64,000 nucleotides of DNA from Chaunax sp. Z400 (Eukaryota > Chordata > Actinopteri > Lophiiformes > Chaunacidae): assembly GCA_037577475.1 (NCBI GenBank), contig CM075185.1, forward strand, positions 1,554,769 to 1,618,768. The letters are read 5' to 3'. Below are positions 22,800-34,700 of the stretch, one piece after another; the first letter of the stretch is position 1; the number at the start of each line of letters is the position of its first letter. The position numbers and the translations under genes are program-made. The notes beneath the pieces are model-generated. The model saw only the letters and a list, made by a program, of their open reading frames with translations, did no database searches and was not told the DNA's origin.

Positions 22800-25700
22800 C
22801 TGATGAACAGAACAAACCATCGGCCATTTTAACTCTATGTTGGACGCCCAGAGAGAGAGAGAAGGTAAAACTTACCTGGAGCCGCCGGGACGCTTCCTGT
22901 CCAAGCCGAGACGCTTCCTGTCTGCGAAGGATGGTCTATAATCAGACAGGTATAGAGACAGACAGGTGAGACAGGTGTGCAGACAGACAGGTATGCTGAC
23001 AGGTGAGACAGGTGTGCAGACAGACAGGTAACTGGTCTTACCCAGCTCTGTAGTGTTTGAGAGCCTTGCTGCTCGTGTTGGTCAGCTCTTTATCGAACAC
23101 AGACTTCCTGCCTCCTTTTCCTGCTTTTTGATTGGCTGCTGCACAGAGACACAGGCTCAGTCAGACTGTGTACTGATGTAGTATTTCTGTGTACTGATGC
23201 AGTATTTCTGTGTACGCAGTATTTCTGTGTACTGATGCAGTATTTCTGTGTACTGATGCAGTATTTCTGTGTACTGATGCAGTATTTATGAGTACTGATG
23301 CAGTATTTCTGTACTGATGTAGTATTTCTGTGTACTGATGCAGTATTTCTGAATACTGATGCAACATTTCTGAGTACTGTGTAGTATTTTGAGTACTGAT
23401 GCAGTATTTCTGTGTACTGATGTAGTATTTCTGAGTACTGATGCAGTATTTCTGTGTACTGATGCAACATTTCTGAGTACTATGTACCATTTTGAGTACT
23501 GATGCAGTATTTCTGTGTACTGATGCAGTATTTCTGTGTACTGATGCAGTATTTCTGTGTACTGATGCAGTATTTCTGTGTACTGATGCAACATTTCTGA
23601 GTACCATTTAGTATTTTGAGTACTGATGCAGTATTTCTGACCTGCTGTTGGCATCTCGTCCTCCACCATCGCTCTCGCTCTCTTCGGTCGCCTCTCTCTC
23701 TTGGCCGCCCGCTCAGCAAACATCTGAGCCTTCAGGATCTCAAACTGAGCGCGCTCCTCCGACTGACAGACAGCAAAGATAGGACAGTCAGACCTCTCAC
23801 TCTGACATGAAAACTCAACTCTGTCGACAGCAATGAGGTTTCATCCTGTGCTGCATTCATGTACAACAGGAGAGGAGGACGCTACAGACAGAATCAGACT
23901 TCTGGTGTTTGAGGCCTGCAGGTTTTATCACCTGTTCAGAAACTGATCATCTGTTAATGTCCAGTTTGACCCCAGGAGGACAAACCGGCCTGACCTCCAG
24001 GCTGCAGACAAATATTCGTGAGCTGCAACTAAAAATTTACATTGGTCGCACCTGAAATTTAAAAATGTCTAAAAATATTTTAGCAAACACAAACTGGATG
24101 GTTAGAGGTGCCTCTGAACTGACAGATGAGCAGGATTTTATCTTTTACACATGAACCAGTGACATCATCAGATTTAACTTCCTTAAAATTATTTTAAATT
24201 AGATCATAGTTTGCGAAATATGATTTGCTGATACGTGGATGAGAGTCACAGGTAACTGATCACTGATTGATCAGATTGGGTGGTGTTATTGATACCGTCA
24301 GCTCCTTCTTCCTTCCCTCCTTCAGGAACTTCTGTCTCTTCTTCTTCGATCTGAGAGCGACATCGAAGTCCTGCAGAGCCTTCGACACTGAGGAGGAGGA
24401 AGACCAGTCTGAATACAGTGTAGTACAGTGTGTAATTCTGCAGTAGAGTGTGTATTAGTACTCACTGCGGCTCTGTTTTCTCTCCTGTTGTGTCTGAAAC
24501 CAAACTCTCTGTGATTGACAGGAGGCGGAGCCATCGAGACGCTTCTGAGCCACACTCAACTGCACGTAAACAAACACAAAGGTGAAACGTAGACGAAGAA
24601 ACAGGTACAGGATGTTCTCAGGTGATCTCAGAAGTCAGAGGTTCTGCTGTGTGTGAATGTGTGGATTCTTGATTGTGATTGGCTGGCAGACACCTGAGGA
24701 CACTGATGATCAACCTGTACAGATGTTGCTCAGGTGTACCTTAGCTTCAGACGCAGCCAGCTCTCTCTCCTCTCTCTCCAGCTTCATCACGGCTTCGACG
24801 TCTTTCTCCAGCCTCAAGATCAGATCTCTGAACTTCAGGATGACCTCTGAACAAACCGACAGACAGTGACATCATTACTCACCAGAGGAAAACCAGTACA
24901 TTGAAAAACTTTGCAAACTATCCTTGAAGGTTGATTCAGAAGCAACTGGACTTCTTTTCTTAGCTTGAAAAACAAGAAAGAAGTCCAGTTGCTTCTGAAT
25001 CAACCTTCAAGGATTACCATGACTTGGATGACTGAGAATCTACACAAACATTTTGAAAACAATCTGCCATGGAAGTCATACAATAGTGCATCAAAATGGT
25101 GACTAGAGACTTCACCAACACACGAGGAAAATAGTGAGTAAACATGTTGGTTTGAAGATGTTCACTAAGGATGGCACAGCCGATAAAAACATGGCTTGTA
25201 AAAGCTGAAAGAAGGAAATTCTCTATGGAACATCAGATCTGACGCCTCCTTAGTGGCGACATCATCCTGTTTGTGTCAGAGGTTCAGGTGTCCCAGTCGA
25301 TGTGGTGGTGGTCTAACTCTCCTAAAAAACTTTATCAGTCATTATCAATTGAGAGTAACACACAGTAACAAGTTGAGGGTCAAAAATGGCGATGCTGACG
25401 GAGGAAAATACAAACCTAACTCACTACGGACTCAGACCTGGACCAACAAAGGTACAGGTTTATAATTAAAGATGTTCAGACTCATAGGATCATCAACTCT
25501 GGTGAATCTGGAGACCATCGAACACGTAACACCAACAAAAGCCTTACGTCAACAAGTGTGTAACGGCAACAAATACTTGCCACCATCAAATACGTAACGC
25601 CATCAAATACATAACGCCATCAAATACATAACACCATCAAATACTTAACGCCAGCAAAAGCATAATGCCAACTAGCGTGTAACGCCAACAAATACGTGCC

Positions 25701-28700
25701 ACCATCAAATTCGTAACGCCATCAAACACGTGACGCCAACAAATACGTGATGCCATCAAATACGTGACGCCATCAAATACGTGACGCCAACAAATACATG
25801 ATGCCATCAAATACATGACGCCATCAAATATGTAACGCCATCAAATATGTAACGCCATCAAATACGTAACACCATCAAATACGTAACACCATCAAATATG
25901 TAACTCCAACAAATACATGATGCCATCAATATGTAACGCCAACGAACATGTAACACTAAAAAATACGTGTCGCCAGAAAATACGTAATGCCATCAAACAC
26001 ATAACGCTAACAAATACATAACACCATGAAATACGAAATGCCATGTAATATGTAACACCATCAAAAACGTAACGACAACAAATACGTGTCGCCATAAAAT
26101 ACGTAACACAACAAACACGACTCCATCAAATATGTAACACCATCAAATTCGTAACGCCATCAAACACGTGACGCCAACAAACACGTGACGCCAACAAATA
26201 CGTGACGCCATCAAATACGTGACGCCAACAAATACATGATGCCATCAAATACGTGACGCCAACAAATACATGATGCCATCAAATATGTAACGCCATCAAA
26301 TATGTAACTCCAACAAATACATGCCATCAAATATGTAACGCCAACGAACATGTAACACTAAAAAATACGTGTCGCCAGCAAATACGTAACACCATGAAAT
26401 ACGAAATGCCATGTAATATGTAACACCATCAAATTCGTAACGCCATCAAACACGTGATGCCAACAAACACGTGACGCCAACAAATACGTGACGCCATCAA
26501 ATATGTAACGCCATCAAATATGTGACGCCATCAAATATGCGACGCCATCAAATACGCGACGCCATCAAATACGTGACGCCATCAAATATGTAACGCCATC
26601 AAACACGTGACGCCAACAAATACGTGATGCCATCAAATATGTAACGCCATCAAATACGTAACGCCATCAAATGCGTGACGCCAACAAATACATGATGCCA
26701 TCAAATACATGACGCCATCAAATATGTAACGCCATCAAATACGTAACACCATCAAATATGTAACTCCAACAAATACATGATGCCATCAAATATGTAACGC
26801 CAACGAACATGTAACACTAAAAAATACGTGTCGCCAGCAAATACGTAACACCATGAAATACGAAATGCCATGTAATATGTAACACCATCAAAAACGTAAC
26901 GACAACAAATACGTGTCGCCAGAAAATACGTAACACAACAAACACGACTCCATCAAATATGTAACACCAAAAAATACGTGTCGCCATCATATACGTAACG
27001 CAACAAATACGTAACACCATCGGGAAAAAATTCTCTGAAGTAACTTCTGTATGATGAAACATGTTCAAATAAATATGTTCAATAGTTCCTGTTGAGTTCA
27101 TTTAAATCAAATAGTAAACAAAGTAAACACAGGATGCATTTTTCCCACCAACTCTACCTTATCTACCATGGATCTGTCTATTTACTGGACACAGGACTGC
27201 TCTCTGTCTGCACCTGTCTGTCTCTCAGTACCTGGTGGCAGGACTCGAGCCTTCACGCTGCTCTTGGCTGACTTCACGACCTCCTTCAGGATCTTCCTCT
27301 CAGACTCCCCAACCAGAGACACAGAACGTCCTGAACGACCCGCTCTCGCCGTGCGACCAACACGATGAACATAGTGCTTCACCGTGGACGGCATGGTGAA
27401 GTTTATCACCTGAGACAGACAGAGAGATGGGTCAGACAGAGAGAGACGGGTCAGAGAGACAGACGGGTCCACTACTGACCGTTTTGACTCCATCGATGTC
27501 CAGACCTCTGGCTGCTACATCTGTCGCCACCAACACATCGATCTGTTCATCTTTGAAACGTCTGCAGAACATAAAAAAGACAGACACTGACTTCTTAGTT
27601 CACCACTAGAACATTTAGACCGGAGACCATGTCTGTGTTTCTGCAGACTACAATAGTTCACCAAATATAGTTGGCAGCAAAATGATTCAACCCTATCATA
27701 GATCAGGTTTATTGATCAGTTTTTTCAATCAGAACAGTTTTTTTTCTTGACTCCTCAGTCTATAATGATCCAACCCTTAATGACCAGCATCTCTAGTTCT
27801 TTGTAGACCCTTTAGCTGCTCTGACCTGCTGCAAACCTGATGCATATCCAGACACCAGCTTCTGGCAGCGTTCCTGAGGAATCTTAGCCATTCTTCATGG
27901 ACAAAGGCCTCCAGTTCTGGAATATTCCTGGTTTACCTGCTGCAACCACCTTCTTCAGATCCCACCAGAGATTTCAGGCAACTGTGACGGCCTCTAGAAT
28001 GATCCAGGACTTCTTCTGAAACCAAGCCTTGGTGGACTCTGAGGTCTGCTTGGGATCGTTGTCCTTTTGGAACGTCCAATGATGGCCAAGCTTCATCTTC
28101 CTCACGGATGGAGACGTTTTCTTCTAGGATTTCCTGATCCTTGATGGAATCCATCTGACCCTCTACAGGCTGCAGGTTTCCAGTGGTCCAGGAAGCAAAG
28201 CAGCCCCAGAGCCTCACTGATCCACCGCCATGCTTCACTGTAGGTAGGGTGTTCTTTTCAGCATCTGCTTCATTCTTCCTCCTCCAGACATACCGCTGAT
28301 CCACCCCAAAAGTTCCAGTTTGGTTTCATGGCTCCACAGAACAACATCCCAAACCTTCTGGGTCTGATCTAGATGGTTCTGAGCTACTGGAGCCCACTTT
28401 TCTGGAGCTTCTGGGTCAGCAGTGGTGAAGGTCTTGGAGTTCATGGAGCCCTGATGTAAATTTAGACCTGAACAGAAAAACCTTTAGACTCTACTGATAA
28501 AGTAAATCTATGAAGGTCTCAGTGTTTTAATACATCTGATCTGTAAATGATGAGACTCAGGTCGGATCATTTAGAGACTGAGGAGTCAGGAAAAAAACAC
28601 TTTAATATCTGTTATATGGATCCATTCTAAACAGTTTGATCTGGTTATTAACAGTTGATAAATAGTAGATTTTACCAATAGACCTTGTTCCCAACTGTAC

Positions 28701-31700
28701 CTGAGGTTCTCCAGTCTCTGGTTCTGGCTCAGTTCTCCATGCAGTTCTCCGACCTTCAGTCCCATCAGTCCCAGTAAGATGTGGAGTCTATGAGCCTGTT
28801 TCCTGGTCTGAGTAAAACACATCACGTGATCCTGGAACGTCCGGGTCAGCAGGGCTGAAACCACAGTCAGGGTTAGTACAGCAGTATTCTGTCAGTGGTA
28901 CTGCAGTAATATGTCAGTTGTACTGCAGTAATCTGTCATTAGTACTGCAGAACTCTGTCAGCAGTATCTACCAGCCACCACGGCCTCTCTGTCGCCCTCT
29001 CTGTTGGCTCGGATTCGGACAAACTCCTGGCGCAGAAATGGAGCCACGTCAGTGTTGCTGTTAACGAAGATTCTGATTGGCTGCTTCAATGAGACCGCAG
29101 CCAGGTCCTTCACCTAGAAACACAAGTCAAATTACACACAGTGGAACATGTGGGGACACAGTGAACCACAGGGAGACACAGGTCACATGACACAGGTGTG
29201 TACCTCCTCTGTCATGGTTGCGGAGAACAACATGGTCTGTCGGTTGTAGGAACACTGTCTGATGATCTCCTTCATCTGTTCCTCGAAGTACTCGTCCAGC
29301 ATCCTGAGAACCAGAACAGAACCGCACAGGTGAGACTCTGCTCCCCAACTGTTTATGGATCGAATGACTACAGATGTCGTGCTTACCTGTCGGCCTCATC
29401 CAGGACAAGGATTTCAATGTGAGTCAGCTCAAAGCTCGGCGTGTTGTGAAGGTGATCGATCAGACGCCCTGGTGTAGCTACCAAAACATCTGGCCCCGCC
29501 CTCAATGCTGCTTCCTGAGACTTCAGGTCCAACCCACCTGGACACACACCGGGACAGGTTACATAAAAATCAGACTGGCTCAGAAGTCCAGGGGTTATGG
29601 TCCAGAGTCAGACCGGGTCAAGGTTCCAGAGTCAGCTCTTATAAACTTTAATCTGAAGCTGCATCAGAGTCGGTCAGTAAACAGTCGTACCGACAGCGAT
29701 GCAGGTGGTGATGGAAGTGAACTGGGCGAGCTGACGGGCCACAGAATGAACCTGGATCCCCAATTCTCTGGTAGGAACCAGAACCAATACCCGGGTCACC
29801 TGGGATGTCCTGGGCTTATACACTAAACGCTCCAACACTGGCAACATGAAGGCTGCTGTTTTCCCTGAGAAGAGGAATAACTTCATTAATCTGGTTCCAA
29901 TAGAAATAACTGGTCCAAGTATGATCAACTGGTCCCAGTATATCAGTTTTACCTGTCCCAGTAGCAGCACAGGCACACAGGTCTCTGCCCAGCAGACCAA
30001 CAGGGACACAGGCCTTCTGGATGGGAGTTGGCTGCTTGAAGCCCAGAGCTGTGATGGCCTGCAGGGACACGACAGGAAAGATGTGATGAATCTTCAATGA
30101 GAACCCTCCTCTTCCTCTGGGACTGAGTCCAGATTCCAGAGTCAGGCGAAGTCAAGATTTCAGAGTTAGACTGAGTCCAGATTCCAGAGTCAGACTGAGT
30201 CCAGATTCCAGAGTCAGACTGAGTCCAGATTCCAGAGTCAGACTGAGTCCAGATTCCAGAGTCAGACTGAGTCCAGATTCCAGAACCAGACTGAGTCCAG
30301 ATTCCAGAGTCAGACTGAGTCCAGATTCTAAAGTCAACCTGAGTCCAGATTCCAGAACCAGACTGAGTCCAGATTCCAGAACCAGACTGAGTCCAGATTC
30401 CAGAACCAGACTGAGTCCAGATTCCAGAGTCAGACTGAGTCCAGATTCCGGAGTTAGACTGAGTCCAGATTCCAGAGTCAGACCGAGTCCAGAGTGGGAC
30501 AGGGACAGACTGACTGTGATTAAACAAACCCAATTAGGTACAAAATGTGAACTGGGATATCTGGGAGGCTGATGGAGGATTGGGGACATGAAGTGGTTCA
30601 AAGCCTGCATGGAGGCGGCGGAGGTGTCAGGTTGTGGTCAGAGGAACGTCTCCGACTCTTCCTCCATAGAGAGGACAGGATCTGAACACAGGCGACACTG
30701 ATCCCTGGTTACCTTCAGGATGGGTCGGGACAGGTTCATGTCATCAAAGGTCAGCCGATCGTTGTACTGAGACGCGTCTTCATAGAAGGAGTCCAGTGCC
30801 TGGAAACACACAACTGTTACCATGGTAACCCACCAGGACCTTCCCATTAACTTGTGACAACATCAGCTCCTCTTCCTCACCTCCTCTCGGGTCTTCCTCT
30901 TTCTCCCCCGACGTTCTTTGTCTCTCAGTGTGTCTGACAGGAAACAGGACGTCAGTCCACAGGAAGCCAAAAATAAAAAATGAAACTCTATCCACAAGTT
31001 GTTGCTACTTTTATTTTGATATCCTAGCATAAATCAAAATAAAAGCATCTGCTGGACTCACCTGATTTGGTCAGAATCTCCTCATCACTCGAGTCAAACT
31101 CATCTTCATCCTCCTCATCACCTCCATCAGGCGGCTTAAAATCCTCCTCTTCTTCATCGTCATTGTAATCATCATCATCATCATCATCGTTCTCCTGGTT
31201 CTTCCCTGCAGAAACTCCAGCAGCTTCACTGTCAGCTGATTTCTCCTGAAAATCAAAACAATCAGATAACACAGGAAGTAGAACCTGACCAGGAAGGAAA
31301 CAGAACCTGACAAGGAAGGAAACAGAACCTGACCAGGAGGAAGAAGAACCTGACCAGGAAGGAACAACAACCTGACCAGGAGGAAGAAGAACCTGACCAG
31401 GAAGGAAACAGAACCTGACCAGGAAGGAAACAGAACCTGACCAGGAGGAAGAAGAACCTGACCAGGAAGGAACAAGAACCTGACCAGGAAGGAAAACAAC
31501 CTGACCAGGAGGAAGAAGAACCTGACCAGGAAGGAAACAGAACCTGACCAGGAAGGAAACAGAACCTGACCAGGAGGAAGTAGAACATAATGGTAGACTC
31601 ACCTCAGCTTTCCTCTTCTTCCTGATTTTCTCTATTTTCTGATCCAAAGTGGTTGCAGGTCTCTGCAAACACACAATCCAGTTCAGAACCACAGCCAGAC

Positions 31701-34700
31701 TAAGTACTGATTAATTACCAGTGACATCATGTTCATTGATTAGATTCTGATGAACTCGTTAACTACCATGACCTTAATTCTTCAGTTCAACTATTCAAAC
31801 CTCACATTCTTCAGTAAAGCTTAGAGGAATCTTCTGTAATGTTTCCACATCGGATCCATTAAACCTGAACCTGTCAGAACACGCTCTTAAAGTCCACATT
31901 AAGGATACAGGAAACAGAAACAGTCCTGATCCATGTAGCTGCTTCGAGAACTGCACTGGACCCGTTATTAGTGGTTTACTGTAGATAAGTAGGTACTATT
32001 TATTCATCTGTAGCGTAGCAAAGTCTGGAAAACTAAATATTAAGAGGCACAACTACTGATCATGGTCAGCCAGTCAGTCAGTCAGCAGGTAGGTCAGTCA
32101 GTCAGTCAGTCAGTCAGCAGGTCAGTCAGTCAGTCAGTCAGCAGGTCAGTCAGCAGGTCAGTCAGTCAGTCAGTCAGCAGGTAGGTCAGTCATTCAGCCA
32201 GCAGGTCAGTCAGTCAGTCAGCAGGTAGGTCAGTCAGTCAGTCAGTCAGTCAGCAGGTAGGTCAGTCAGTCAGTCAGTCAGCAGGTCAGTCAGTCAGTCA
32301 GCAGGTAGGTCAGTCAGTCAGTCAGTCAGCAGGTCAGTCAGTCAGTCAGTCAGCAGGTAAGTCAGTCAGTCAGTCATTCAGCCAGCAGGTCAGTCAGCAG
32401 GTAGGTCAGTCAGTCAGTCATTCAGCCAGCAGGTCAGTCAGTCAGTCAGCAGGTCAGTCAGCAGGTCAGTCAGTCAGTCAGCAGGTCAGTCAGTCAGTCA
32501 GTCAGTCAGTCAGCAGGTAAGTCAGTCAGTCAGTCAGTCAGCAGGTAAGTCAGTCAGTCATTCAGCCAGCAGGTCAGTCAGTCAGTCAGCAGGTAGGTCA
32601 GTCAGTCAGTCAGCAGGTAGGTCAGTCAGTCAGTCAGCAGGTAGGTCAGTCAGTCAGTCAGTCAGTCAGTCAGCAGGTCGGTCAGTCAGCAGGTCGGTCA
32701 GTCAGTCAGTCAGCAGGTCAGTCAGTCAGTCAGTCAGTCCGTCAGCAGGTAGGTCAGTCATTCAGCCAGCAGGTCAGTCAGTCAGTCAGCAGGTAGGTCA
32801 GTCAGCAGGTAGGTCAGTCAGCAGGTAGGTCAGTCAGTCAGTCAGCCAGCGGGTCAGTCAGTCAGCAGGTCAGTCAGTCAGCAGGTAGGTCAGTCAGTCA
32901 GTCAGTCAGCAGGTAGGTCAGTCAGTCAGTCAGTCAGCAGGTAGGTCAGTCAGTCAGTCAGTCAGTCAGTCAGCAGGTCAGTCAGTCAGTCAGCAGGTAG
33001 GTCAGTCAATCAGCCAGCAGGTCAGTCAGTCAGCAGGTCAGTCAGCAGGTAGGTCAGTCAGTCAGCAGGTAGGTCAGTCAGTCAACAGGTAGGTCAGTCA
33101 GTCAGCAGGTAGGTCAGTCAGTCAGCAGGTAGGTAAGTCAGTCAGTCAGCAGGTCAGTCAGCAGGTCAGTCAGTCAGTCAGTCAGCAGGTCAGTCAGTCA
33201 GCAGGTCAGTCAGTCAGTCAGCAGGTCAGTCAGTCAGCAGGTCAGTCAGTCAGTTAGCAGGTTAGTCAGTCAGCCAGCAGGTCAGCCAGTCAGCCAGCAG
33301 GTCAGTCAGTCAGCAGGTCAGTCAGTCAGCAGGTCAGTCAGTCAGCAGGTCAGTCAGTCAGCAGGTCAGTCAGCAGGTAGGTCAGTCAGCCAGCAGGTCA
33401 GTCAGTCAGCAGGTCAGTCAGTCAGCAGGTCAGTCAGTCAGCAGGTCAGTCAATCAGTCAGCAGGTCAGTCAGTCAGTCAGCAGGTCAGTCAGTCAGCAG
33501 GTCAGTCAGTCAGTCAGCAGGTCAGTCAGTCAGTCAGCAGGTCAATCAGTCAGCAGGTCAGTCAGTCAGTCAGCAGGTCAGTCAGTCAGTCAGCAGGTCA
33601 GTCAGTCAGTCAGCAGGTCAGTCAGTCAGTCAGCAGGTCAGTCAGTCAGTTAGCAGGTCAGTCAGTCAGCAGGTCAGTCAGTCAGCCAGCAGGTCAGCCA
33701 GTCAGCCAGCAGGTCAGTCAGTCAGCAGGTCAGTCAGTCAGCAGGTCAGTCAGTCAGCAGGTCAGTCAGTCAGCAGGTCAGTCAGTCAGCCAGCAGGTCA
33801 GTCAGTCAGCAGGTCAGTCAGTCAGCAGGTCAGTCAATCAGTCAGCAGGTCAGTCAGTCAGCAGGTCAGTCAGCAGGTAGGTCAGTCAGTCAGCCAGCAG
33901 GTCAGTCAGTCGGATAAGTTGAGACCGTTCTACCAAATTCTACCATGAGCACACAGAACATTCTATTATGCAGAAATGTTTCATTTCATTCATCAAGCAA
34001 CTCTGGCACACCGGCAGTCCCTCATTATACAGCAGAGGATTCAGCCACACAAAGGCTGAGCTAAGATATGGAAGCAGAGGATTCACCTAAATTCATCATA
34101 ACATGGGATACTTGAACCAGGGCAGCCCTCATTTGATGGGTAATGTTCAAAAATGGGGACTGGTCACCATGGGGACTTGGGCATTGCTTGTCTAGTCCCT
34201 GAGACAAAGATAAAAATGCATTTTAAAACAGTGTTCAGTAGCGATTGGAAGTTCATGTTCTATGTAAACCAGTGATCTCTGTGGACATACCTGTCATTAC
34301 ATGACAGGAATCCCCCACCTCAGCTGCAATCAGAACCATCTCCATTTTAATCAATACCCTGTAGAAAACCAGTTTCTGTGTCACTCTGGTACTTATCACC
34401 TAGACTAAAGTTGAGAGAACAGTGATGACACACAACTCTCTTTACTCAAGGGCTCTGTTGTACCTAATGTTCGAATAAAAGATCTGTGGTCTTCTGTTAA
34501 TGAATGATTCCACTGTTAATTATCATAACCTGACTTCACTAAAACCATTGATTCCACATTGCAGAGACTGGCTTTTAGATGTAGTTTATTTTAAATTTGT
34601 ATTACATACATTCATTTGTTTTTGTCAGTACCATTCTATGTAGCTCTATGTCCAATGAGGTAACACTCACAAGTTTGTTACATGGATGCTGCAAATATTG

